From Olsenella urininfantis (lineage in GTDB: Bacteria; Actinomycetota; Coriobacteriia; Coriobacteriales; Atopobiaceae), in contig NZ_LT732540.1 in the NCBI RefSeq assembly GCF_900155635.1, forward strand, positions 966,365-1,030,364: a stretch of 64,000 bases of DNA, written 5' to 3'. Positions 52,355 through 59,946 of this stretch are shown piece by piece. The position numbers were made by a program, and so were the translations under genes. Position 1 is the stretch's first letter, and each line of letters opens with the position of its first letter. The notes under the pieces were generated by a model that was given only the letters and a program-made list of their open reading frames with translations, made no database searches and was not told the origin of the DNA.

Positions 52355-53252
52355 TGCTGCTCCCCTTTCTGCCGACGAGGTGCACAAGCAGAATGAACGC
52401 CATCGACATGATGAGCAGGATGAGGGCGAGCGACCACAGCACGTCGTTGTAGACCGTCCCCATGGCCTCGTTGCCCATGCTCGTGGTGATGATGGACGTG
52501 AGCGTGGACGCCGGCGTGAGCAGGCTCGACGGCATCTGCGCCGCGTTGCCGATGACCATCTGCACCGCAAGGGCCTCTCCAAAGGCGCGGGCCATGCCCA
52601 TGATCGTGGCTGTGAGTATCCCGGGCAGCGCCGTGGGGAGCACCACGTGGCATACGGTCTGCCAGCGAGTGCAGCCGAGGCCGTAGGACCCGTCGCGATA
52701 GGAGTCCGGCACGGCCGAGAGCGCGTCCGCCGTGAGGCTCATCATCGTGGGAAAGATCATGAGCGCCAGCACGATCGAGGAGGAGAGAATGCCATAGCCG
52801 GTCCCCCCTGCCCAGGACCTCGTCCAGGGAACCACCATGGTGAGGCCGATGACGCCGAAGACGACCGAGGGGATGCCCGTCAGGAGCTCCACGAGCGGGC
52901 GGAAGAACTTCCTGCCGAAGGTGGGGGCCACCTCCACGACGAAGATAGACGCCCCGAGGGCGAACGGCAGCGAGAAGGCGCAGGAGAGCAGCGTCACGCC
53001 GAAGGAGCCCAGCACCATGGGAAGCGCCCCCACAGTAGGCTGGCCCAGCTCGTTGCTCTGGTGTGGGTTCCACGTCCTGCCCGTGAGGAAGGAGCCAAGC
53101 GGGACCCCGTCCCTCGTGAAGGTGGCGATGCCGCGCGAGCACACCATGAAGATGAGCGTGCACACGAGCACGACCACGAGGAGCACGGCCAGACCGGAGA
53201 TGAACTGGCCGCGCCGCTCGAGCCTACGCTTTGAGGTGGTCGAAAGGGCCAT
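52347..53252 (-). CDS. pstC: Phosphate ABC transporter permease PstC
   Basis: Membrane partner of PstA; 301 aa, about six helices. N-terminus basic (STTSKRRLERRG) then a helix; LLTGIPSVVFGVIGL, YRDGSYGLGCTRWQTVCHVVLP (EAA loop) and GMARAFGEALAVQMVIGN are family signatures. It starts two bases after the pstS stop, and overlaps pstA. Confidence 0.94.
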   Translation of the reverse strand: MALSTTSKRRLERRGQFISGLAVLLVVVLVCTLIFMVCSRGIATFTRDGVPLGSFLTGRTWNPHQSNELGQPTVGALPMVLGSFGVTLLSCAFSLPFALGASIFVVEVAPTFGRKFFRPLVELLTGIPSVVFGVIGLTMVVPWTRSWAGGTGYGILSSSIVLALMIFPTMMSLTADALSAVPDSYRDGSYGLGCTRWQTVCHVVLPTALPGILTATIMGMARAFGEALAVQMVIGNAAQMPSSLLTPASTLTSIITTSMGNEAMGTVYNDVLWSLALILLIMSMAFILLVHLVGRKGSSND

Positions 53253-53254
53253 TG

Positions 53255-54178
53255 CTACGCCTTTGTCACGTTCCCCTCGGCATCCACCGCAACCCGCATG
53301 CCACTGACGGGGATGTAACCGGTCTGCTCGACGAGCGAGCCCTGCACGGCATCGGAGAGCATGTAGTCGATGAATGCCTGGGTCGCCTCGTCAGGGGCAG
53401 AGGAGGTGTACATGTGCTCGTACGCCCAGATGGTCCAGTCGTTGGTCTCGACGTTCTCGGGAGCGGGCTCGACGCCGTCTACCTTGAGGGCCTTGAGGTC
53501 GTTAGCGAAGTACGAGAAGGCAAGGTAGGAGATCGCGCCGGGCGTCTCGGTGACCATCTTGGCGACGGTGCCCGAGGAGTCCTGCTCCTGCGGTGTGAAG
53601 GTGTCGGGGACCTTGGCGCCCTTGAGCACGGCTCCCTCGAAGGTGGCACGGGTGCCCGAGCCGGAGGCGCGGTTGATGACGACGATGTCGGCGTCAGCCC
53701 CGCCGACCTGCCCCCAGTTGGTGATGGAGCCGGTGAAGATGCCCTTGAGCTGGTCGAGCGTGAGGTCGTCCACATCAACCGAGGAGTTCACGACGGGGCC
53801 CATTCCCACGACGGCGACCTTGTTGTCGGTGAGCCTCTTGGCGTCCTCCTTGTTGTCGAGCTTCGACTCGGCGAAGACGTCGGAGTTGCCGATCTGGACC
53901 GACCCCTCGTGAATCTGCGTGATGCCCTGGCCGGAGCCTCCGCCCTGGACAGTGATCTGGACGCCAGGGTTGTCCGCCATGAACTGCTCGGCCGCCGCCT
54001 CGACGAGGGGCTGCAGGGCCGTGGACCCCACCGCGACGACCGAGCCGGACAGGCGCGCGGCAGCCGGGTCAGACGGACCTGGGCGTCCACCCCCCGTCGT
54101 GCATGCCCCAAGCGCGAACAGGGCGGACAGGGCTCCGGCGGTACTGACGAACTGACGACGTGACAGATTCCTGCTCAT
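53255..54178 (-). CDS. pstS: Phosphate-binding lipoprotein PstS
   Basis: Extracellular phosphate receptor, 307 aa. Twin-arginine signal LSRRQFVSTAG and lipobox LGAC suggest Tat export and lipidation. Phosphate-site segments: VAVGSTALQPLVEAAA, GGGSGQGITQI, NRASGSGTRATFEGAVL and ISYLAFSYFAND. ATG 54178 has AAAGGAA upstream; the frame further up overlaps the PHO-box region. First gene of the minus-strand locus of eight genes for phosphate uptake and sensing. Confidence 0.94.
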   Translation of the reverse strand: MSRNLSRRQFVSTAGALSALFALGACTTGGGRPGPSDPAAARLSGSVVAVGSTALQPLVEAAAEQFMADNPGVQITVQGGGSGQGITQIHEGSVQIGNSDVFAESKLDNKEDAKRLTDNKVAVVGMGPVVNSSVDVDDLTLDQLKGIFTGSITNWGQVGGADADIVVINRASGSGTRATFEGAVLKGAKVPDTFTPQEQDSSGTVAKMVTETPGAISYLAFSYFANDLKALKVDGVEPAPENVETNDWTIWAYEHMYTSSAPDEATQAFIDYMLSDAVQGSLVEQTGYIPVSGMRVAVDAEGNVTKA

Positions 54179-54277
54179 GTGATTCCTTTCCGAGGTGCCG
54201 GGACGGGGCGGGTGCCCACGCCTTTCACGCACGACTCTAGGACCTCGAGGCAGCGCGGGGGCAGGCGGGCGCATGCC

Positions 54278-54315
54278 CTTACGAACGCGTTATCAGGGCT
54301 TACACGGAGCTTACA
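54278..54315 (-). promoter_or_regulatory. PHO-box-like direct repeats upstream of pstS
   Basis: On the minus strand TGTAAG, TGTAAG, (TG)ATAAC and GTAAGG follow each other at an 11-bp period (beginning at 54315, 54304, 54293 and 54282). Eleven-bp direct repeats are the usual PhoP/PhoB binding pattern. A -10-like TAGAGT is at 54234-54239, and pstS begins about 100 bases downstream. Confidence 0.6.
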
Positions 54316-54393
54316 AAGCCGCGTGAGGGGGCAGGCGAGTCCCATGAGGGCCTACACTGGGGCGAAGGAACGGACCTCCTGGAAGGAACGGAC

Positions 54394-55260
54394 ATGAGCG
54401 CAGCCCCCCCACAGCCGCACTTCCCAAGCCCCTATCGCCGTCCCAGCGTGGCGCCCAGGCGCGCGCTGCGCGTCAAGACGCCCGACGGAGCCCTGATCGC
54501 CAGTTTCGCGTACGAGCCCGTCAGGCCCACCACAGCCGCCCCCCTGCTCATGCTGCACGGCAACGGAGAGGAGCATGGCATCTTTGGCCCAGTCATCGAT
54601 GCCGTACTGGCGACCGGCCGAATGGTCGTCGCCATCGACTCGCGGGCGCAGGGCAAGTCGAGCCGGGGAGGTGCGCCCCTCAGCTACGAGCTCATGGCAT
54701 CGGACGCCCTGGCGGCCATGGACGCGCTGGAAGTCGGGCGCTTTCACGTGATGGGATTCTCGGACGGCGGCATCGAGGCGCTGCTGCTGGCGCGCGACGA
54801 GCCAAAACGCGTGCGAAGCCTTCTGGCCATTGGCGCCAACCTCACCCCCGAGGGCGTGGTGGAGGAGGACGACTGGGACATCGCCGGAAGCGCGGGCGCG
54901 CTTTGGGCGTGGGCCGACTGGCTCGATGCGGCCGACGGGCGCGACGTGGACGCGAGCCTGCTCACCCCAGGCGCCACCGAGGCACGGACCACGGCCGAGC
55001 TGCTGAGCCTGATGCTTGCGGAACCCCACATCGAGGCGTCGTCCCTCTCGGCCGTGCGCTGTCCCTCCACGGTCCTCGTGGGCGAGCACGACTGCATCGC
55101 CCCCTGGCAGACGAAGGAGATCGTCGAGGGCCTGCGCGCGGGCGGCTCGGACGTGCGCCTGGAGGTCCTCCCCGACTGCGGCCACGGCATCCCCAAGGAG
55201 CGGCCGGAGGAGCTCTGCCGGGTGGTGCTGGAGCTCCTCTCGCGAGCGGAGCGGCCGTAG
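54394..55260 (+). CDS. Alpha/beta hydrolase
   Basis: Serine hydrolase of the alpha/beta fold, 288 aa, cytosolic (no signal). Oxyanion HG in MLHGNGEEHG, nucleophile elbow MGFSDGG, DSRAQGKSS before it, acid in VGEHDCIAPWQ and the His in LPDCGHGIPKE. TGGAAGGAACGGAC precedes the ATG, with a similar GGAACGGAC copy slightly upstream. Divergent from pstS, with a strong hairpin after the stop. Substrate unknown. Confidence 0.88.
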   Translation: MSAAPPQPHFPSPYRRPSVAPRRALRVKTPDGALIASFAYEPVRPTTAAPLLMLHGNGEEHGIFGPVIDAVLATGRMVVAIDSRAQGKSSRGGAPLSYELMASDALAAMDALEVGRFHVMGFSDGGIEALLLARDEPKRVRSLLAIGANLTPEGVVEEDDWDIAGSAGALWAWADWLDAADGRDVDASLLTPGATEARTTAELLSLMLAEPHIEASSLSAVRCPSTVLVGEHDCIAPWQTKEIVEGLRAGGSDVRLEVLPDCGHGIPKERPEELCRVVLELLSRAERP

Positions 55261-55296
55261 GCGCCGCAGGACGACCCCTCTGACAACAACACTGCC

Positions 55297-55326
55297 CCCT
55301 CTCGCAAAACCCCAGTTGCGAGAGGG
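55297..55326 (+). terminator. Hairpin after the alpha/beta hydrolase gene
   Basis: 11-bp perfect stem CCCTCTCGCAA / TTGCGAGAGGG with an 8-base loop; the following sequence (AGAGACCTATTTTGC) has only a short T run, so termination may be partial. Confidence 0.5.
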
Positions 55327-55335
55327 AGAGACCTA

Positions 55336-55372
55336 TTTTGCTGTCATTTAGGGCCTGTATGTGACAACAAAA
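55336..55372 (-). repeat. Palindromic repeat unit (fourth copy of the TGTTGTCA family)
   Basis: TTTTGCTGTCA (55336-55346) and TGACAACAAAA (55362-55372): 11 bp with one mismatch at the same place as in the unit at 31783-31817, and a GGGCC centre. An extra TGACAACA arm lies at 55281-55288, outside the terminator hairpin. Confidence 0.5.
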
Positions 55373-55498
55373 CGACGAAGCAGATGCGCTACCTGGGGTT
55401 TTGCTACCAAAGGCTCATCTTGTTGCCACCGAGAAGGCCTGCTCTACAAAAAAGCGCCGGACACGTGCGCCCTCTCGGATGCCCATGTGAAGATTGCA

Positions 55499-55552
55499 AG
55501 GTACCTCGCGAATAGTTTGCTAGGTACCTTGACATCATATTGTTAGGTACCT
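55499..55552 (+). promoter_or_regulatory. Three AGGTACCT operators spaced 23 bp
   Basis: The perfect 8-bp palindrome AGGTACCT occurs at 55499, 55522 and 55545, exactly 23 bp apart, about two helical turns. The second touches the -35 and the third lies in the spacer next to the -10 of the promoter below. Probable binding sites of the MarR protein encoded just downstream. Confidence 0.7.
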
Positions 55553-55557
55553 AGTAT
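55529..55557 (+). promoter_or_regulatory. Sigma-70-type promoter of the marR-ABC exporter operon
   Basis: Perfect -35 TTGACA (55529-55534), 17-base spacer, -10 TAGTAT (55552-55557). Transcription should start near 55564, about 25 bases before the proposed CTG start. Confidence 0.7.
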
Positions 55558-55588
55558 CCTCTCAACCAAACGTCGCAGAGGAAGGGAT

Positions 55589-56077
55589 CTGATCCACACG
55601 GAACATGACATCAACAGGGAGCTCGACCTGGCCGCGGCCTCGGTCGAGCGACGCATCCTGCGTGGCCTTGGCTACTTCGGCCACTTCCTGCACGTCCATG
55701 CGGGAGGGCGCGGGGGCAAGCAGCACGTGCTCATAAAGCTGCTCCGCGCGGGGGGCAACCTCACCCAGCGCACCCTGCAGGAGGGCGCGAAGATCAGCTC
55801 GGCGGCCCTCTCGGAGGTGCTCTCGAAGCTCGAGTGCGAGGGGCTCATCAGACGCACCCGCTCGGAGCAGGACAAGCGCCAGCTGGACATCTCCCTCACT
55901 CCCGAGGGAAAGCAGGCCGCCATGGGCGTTGCCAGCAAGAAGATCGGCTTCGAGCGCTGCGCCTTCTCTCCCCTCTCGGACGAGGAGCGCCTCCAGCTTG
56001 CCGACATGCTCGAGAGGCTCGCGCGGCATTGGAAGGAGATCGAGGAGAGGGAGAGGGAGGCCAATGCCCGTGAGTAG
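55589..56077 (+). CDS. MarR-family transcriptional regulator (probable CTG start)
   Basis: Winged-helix repressor, 162 aa from CTG 55589. The wHTH core is QRTLQEGAKISSAALSEVLSKLECEGLIRRTRSEQDKRQLDISLTPEG, here broken by description: helix-turn-helix at about residues 60-85, wing with the D-x-R motif (QDKRQLDISLT), then a C-terminal dimerisation helix. The only usual start in frame, GTG 55727, would remove the whole N-terminal dimerisation helix (ILRGLGYFGHFLH). The frame is open upstream and AGAGGAAGG lies just ahead of CTG 55589, right after the promoter. The gene overlaps the first exporter gene by 14 bases. Very likely autoregulated through the AGGTACCT sites. Confidence 0.82.
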   Translation: MIHTEHDINRELDLAAASVERRILRGLGYFGHFLHVHAGGRGGKQHVLIKLLRAGGNLTQRTLQEGAKISSAALSEVLSKLECEGLIRRTRSEQDKRQLDISLTPEGKQAAMGVASKKIGFERCAFSPLSDEERLQLADMLERLARHWKEIEEREREANARE

Positions 56078-57929
56078 CACAGACGCCGCCATCAGCGAGG
56101 GCGTCACCCCACAGCTGAGCTACCGGCAGATCGTCTCGACGCTTGCGAAGAGCGTACGGGAGTTCAAGAGGCCATCCGTCCTCACCCCGCTGCTGGTGGT
56201 GGGCGAGGTCATCGTCGAGTGCGCCATCCCATTCAGCACCGCGCAGCTCATAGACCAGCTCAACATGGGCGCCGGCATGGACGTGATCGTGCGCTACAGC
56301 CTGATCCTGGTGGCGTTGGCCCTGGTCTCCCTCGCCTGCGGCGCCGTCGCAGGCATGACCTGCTCCACCGCCGCAACGGGGTTCGCCCGCAACCTGCGCC
56401 ACGACATGTTCGAGAGCATCCAGCGCTTCTCGTTCTCCAACATCGACCGCTTCTCGACCAGCTCGCTGGTGACCCGCCTCACCACGGACACCAACAACGT
56501 GCAGCAGGCCTACATGATGGTTATCCGCACGGCCATCAGGAGCCCGTTGATGATCATCTTCGCCATCATCATGGCCTTCGTCTCCGGCGGCCCCATGGCC
56601 CTCATCTTCGTGGTGGTGGCAATCTTCCTGGGATTCTTCCTGATCGGCCTGGCCGCCAAGGTCATGCCCATGTTTCGCCGCATCTTCAAGAAGTACGACC
56701 GGCTCAACGACTCCGTCGAGGAGAACGTCGAGGGCATCCGCGTGGTCAAGTCCTTCGTGCGTGAGGACTTCGAGAAGGAGAAGTTCAACGCCGCGTCTGG
56801 CAGCCTCTACCACGACTTCGTGCACGTCGAGCGCATCTTGGCCCTCAACCAGCCCGTCATGACCCTCTCCATCGACGTCATCTACGCCTTCGTCATCTAC
56901 TTCGGGTCGCGGGCCATCATCTCCAGCCAGGGTGCGGCCATGAACGTGGGCCAGCTCTCGGCCCTCATCACCTACGGCTTCTCGGTGCTCATGAGCCTCA
57001 TGATGCTGATGATGGTCTTCGTGATGATCACCATGTCCGAGGAGAGCGCCAGGCGCATCTGCGAGGTGCTCGTCGAGGAGCCAGACCTCAAGAACCCGGC
57101 CAACCCACTCATGGAGGTCCCCGACGGCTCCGTGGACTTCGACCACGTGGACTTCGAGTACTCCCCAAGCGCCGAGCGCATGGCCCTCTCGGACATAGAC
57201 CTTCACGTCAGGAGCGGCGAGGTCATCGGCATCATCGGCGGCACCGGCTCCTCCAAGTCCACCCTCATCCAGCTCATCAGCCGCCTGTACGACGTGACGG
57301 GCGGAAGCGTGCGCGTGGGCGGCCACGACGTGCGCGAGTACGACCTGGACACCCTGCGCAACCAGGTGGCCGTGGTGCTCCAGCGCAACGTACTCTTCTC
57401 AGGCACCATCAGGGAGAACCTGCGTTGGGGAGACGAGGGGGCCACGGACGAACAGATTCGCGAGGCCTGCCGCCTGGCCCAGGCCGACGAGTTCATCGAG
57501 CGCTTCCCCGACGGCTACGACACCATGATCTCGCAGGGGGGCACCAACGTCTCCGGTGGCCAGAAGCAGCGCCTCTGCATCGCGCGTGCCCTGCTCAAGC
57601 GGCCCAAGATCCTCATCCTGGACGACTCCACCAGCGCCGTTGACACCAAGACCGACAAGCTCATCCGCGCGGGCTTCAAGAGCTTCATCCCCGAGACCAC
57701 CAAGATCATCATCGCCCAGCGCACCAGCTCGGTGGAGGACGCGGACCGCATCGTGGTCATGGACGACGGCCGCATAGCCGGCATTGGAACCCACGAGGAG
57801 CTGCTGCGCACGAACGACATCTATCGCGAGACCTACACCTCCCAGAACAAGCAGTCCCACGACCAGAAGATGGTGGGTCTCGCTGCGGATGCGCAGGAGA
57901 GCGGAAGGGAGGCTGAGACACATGAGTAA
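56064..57929 (+). CDS. Heterodimeric ABC exporter subunit with degenerate Walker B
   Basis: Half-transporter, 621 aa: six-helix membrane domain (residues about 40-350) then the ATPase: Walker A GGTGSSKST, signature [16 protein letters not shown], Walker B ILILDDSTSAVD and H-loop IIIAQRTSS. The catalytic Glu is Asp (DDS) and the switch His is replaced by Gln, marks of the non-catalytic site partner in heterodimeric exporters such as TM287/288 and BmrCD. ATG 56064 has GAGGGAGG upstream and overlaps the MarR gene; its end overlaps the second subunit by eight bases. Likely exports drugs, lipids or peptides. Confidence 0.92.
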   Translation: MPVSSTDAAISEGVTPQLSYRQIVSTLAKSVREFKRPSVLTPLLVVGEVIVECAIPFSTAQLIDQLNMGAGMDVIVRYSLILVALALVSLACGAVAGMTCSTAATGFARNLRHDMFESIQRFSFSNIDRFSTSSLVTRLTTDTNNVQQAYMMVIRTAIRSPLMIIFAIIMAFVSGGPMALIFVVVAIFLGFFLIGLAAKVMPMFRRIFKKYDRLNDSVEENVEGIRVVKSFVREDFEKEKFNAASGSLYHDFVHVERILALNQPVMTLSIDVIYAFVIYFGSRAIISSQGAAMNVGQLSALITYGFSVLMSLMMLMMVFVMITMSEESARRICEVLVEEPDLKNPANPLMEVPDGSVDFDHVDFEYSPSAERMALSDIDLHVRSGEVIGIIGGTGSSKSTLIQLISRLYDVTGGSVRVGGHDVREYDLDTLRNQVAVVLQRNVLFSGTIRENLRWGDEGATDEQIREACRLAQADEFIERFPDGYDTMISQGGTNVSGGQKQRLCIARALLKRPKILILDDSTSAVDTKTDKLIRAGFKSFIPETTKIIIAQRTSSVEDADRIVVMDDGRIAGIGTHEELLRTNDIYRETYTSQNKQSHDQKMVGLAADAQESGREAETHE

Positions 57930-59859
57930 GAAAGAGTCGCAGGACAGGCAGGCGCGTGGCGGGCGCGGCCACGGCCCCAAGAACCCCATGGCCGTGCTCT
58001 CGCGCGCCATCAGGCTGGTCTTCTCGTTCTACCCCGTCCACACCGTGGCCATCGTCGTCTCCATCGTCGTGTCCGCCACCCTGGCCTCGCTGCCCTCCGT
58101 CTTCATGCAGCAGGCCCTGGAGGTCATTGCCCAGCACTGGCAGAGCGGCGACTGGGCCGCGGCGGCGCCACGCATCACGCAGATCGTGGGCGGCCTCATA
58201 GCCATGTACGTCGCCGCCCTCGTCCTCATCATGATCGACACCCAGCTGAGCGCCGTAGTGACCCAGGGCACGCTCATGAAGGTCCGTAACATGATGTTCG
58301 ACCACATGGAGTCGCTGCCCATACGCTACTTCGACACCAACCAGCATGGCGACATCATGTCCTACTACACCAACGACGTGGACACCCTGCGCCAGCTCAT
58401 CGGCGTGGCGTTGCCCAACCTCCTCACCACCCTCATGGCCATGGTCTCGGTCATGGCCATCATGCTCTGGTACTCTGTTCCGCTTGCCCTCGTGGTGGTG
58501 GTCATGGTCGCCTTCATGGGCTTCATGACGAAGGTCCTGGGCGGCAGGAGCGCCCGCTTCTTCCTGGCCCAGCAGCGCGCCCTGGCAAAGTTAGAGGGCT
58601 TTGCCGAGGAGGCCATGGCCGGTGAGAAGGTCATCAAGGTCTTCACCCACGAGGCCAAGATGCAGGAGCAGTTCGACGAGGTGGACGAGGAGCTCTACCA
58701 GGCGGCGAGGAGCGCCAACACCTACGGCAACATCCTCATGCCCATCCTCATGAACCTGGGTAACCTCGCCTACGTGGCCGTGGCCCTCATGGGAGGCGTC
58801 TTCCTGGCCATCCACATCCCCAACCCCTCCATCTCGGGGGCGTTGCTCACCATTGACATCGTTGTACCCTTCCTCAACCTCACCAAGCGCTTCGCGGGCT
58901 CCATCGGCCAGGTTGCCCAGCAGATCAACTTCGTGGTCATGGGGTTGGCCGGCGCCGAGAGGATCTTCGCCCTCATCGACGAGAAGGGCGAGGAGGACGA
59001 GGGCTACGTGGAGCTGGTGCGCGCCAGGCGCGACTCCGAAGGCAAGCTGGCAACCACTGACGAGTACACCGGCATTTGGGCGTGGAAGCACCCCCACCAC
59101 GACGGCAGCGTGAGCTACAGCGAGCTTCGGGGCGACGTGCGCCTGGAGGGCGTGGACTTCGGCTATGTGCCCGACCACCTGGTCCTTCATGACGTCTCCC
59201 TCTTTGCCAAGCCCGGTCAGAAGATCGCCTTCGTGGGCGCCACCGGTGCCGGCAAGACGACCATCACCAACCTCATCAACCGCTTCTACGACATCAACGA
59301 GGGAAAGATCCGCTACGACGGCATCAACATCGACAAGATACGCAAGGCGGACCTCAGGCGCTCCCTCGGGATAGTCCTGCAGGACGTGAACCTGTTCACG
59401 GGCACGGTCATGGACAACATCCGCTACGGCAGGCTGGACGCCACCGACGAGGAGTGCCGGGCCGCCGCGCGCCTAGCCGGTGCCGACAGCTTCATCGAAC
59501 GCCTGCCCGAGGGCTACCAGACCATGCTCACGGACAATGCCACGGCCCTCTCGCAGGGCCAGAGGCAGCTCCTCTCCATTGCCCGAGCCGCCGTCGCGGA
59601 CCCACCCGTCATGATCATGGACGAGGCCACGAGCTCCATTGACACGCGCACCGAGCAGATCGTGCAGCGCGGCATGGACGCCCTCATGGCGGGTCGCACC
59701 ACCTTCGTGATCGCCCACCGCCTCTCCACGGTGCGCAACTCCGACGTGATTGTGGTGCTTGACCACGGCCGCATCATCGAGCGCGGCACGCACGACGATC
59801 TCATCGCCCAGAGGGGCACCTACTACCAGCTCTACACGGGCGCCTTCGAGCTGGAGTAG
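57922..59859 (+). CDS. Heterodimeric ABC exporter subunit with consensus catalytic Glu
   Basis: Second half-transporter, 645 aa. Six helices in residues about 30-350, with a longer linker before the ATPase (SEGKLATTDEYTGIWAWKHP). Walker A GATGAGKTT, Q-loop LQDVNLF, Walker B VMIMDEATSSID and switch FVIAHRLS are complete; the signature is the LSQGQ variant (ALSQGQRQLLSIARA), as in TM288-type subunits. Together with the preceding gene it makes one asymmetrical exporter. A strong terminator follows. Confidence 0.93.
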   Translation: MSKKESQDRQARGGRGHGPKNPMAVLSRAIRLVFSFYPVHTVAIVVSIVVSATLASLPSVFMQQALEVIAQHWQSGDWAAAAPRITQIVGGLIAMYVAALVLIMIDTQLSAVVTQGTLMKVRNMMFDHMESLPIRYFDTNQHGDIMSYYTNDVDTLRQLIGVALPNLLTTLMAMVSVMAIMLWYSVPLALVVVVMVAFMGFMTKVLGGRSARFFLAQQRALAKLEGFAEEAMAGEKVIKVFTHEAKMQEQFDEVDEELYQAARSANTYGNILMPILMNLGNLAYVAVALMGGVFLAIHIPNPSISGALLTIDIVVPFLNLTKRFAGSIGQVAQQINFVVMGLAGAERIFALIDEKGEEDEGYVELVRARRDSEGKLATTDEYTGIWAWKHPHHDGSVSYSELRGDVRLEGVDFGYVPDHLVLHDVSLFAKPGQKIAFVGATGAGKTTITNLINRFYDINEGKIRYDGINIDKIRKADLRRSLGIVLQDVNLFTGTVMDNIRYGRLDATDEECRAAARLAGADSFIERLPEGYQTMLTDNATALSQGQRQLLSIARAAVADPPVMIMDEATSSIDTRTEQIVQRGMDALMAGRTTFVIAHRLSTVRNSDVIVVLDHGRIIERGTHDDLIAQRGTYYQLYTGAFELE

Positions 59860-59881
59860 GAAGGCCCCGACGACCGGCAGC

Positions 59882-59921
59882 AAGAAGGGCGCCTCGCGGG
59901 CATGTGCGAGGCGCCCTTCTT
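59882..59921. terminator. Bidirectional terminator between the exporter and the surface protein
   Basis: 16-bp perfect stem AAGAAGGGCGCCTCGC / GCGAGGCGCCCTTCTT, 8-base loop, between convergent genes; TTCTT/TTCTTG tails on both sides. Confidence 0.75.
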
Positions 59922-59946
59922 CATGGCCCATCCCTCACGGCGCGTC

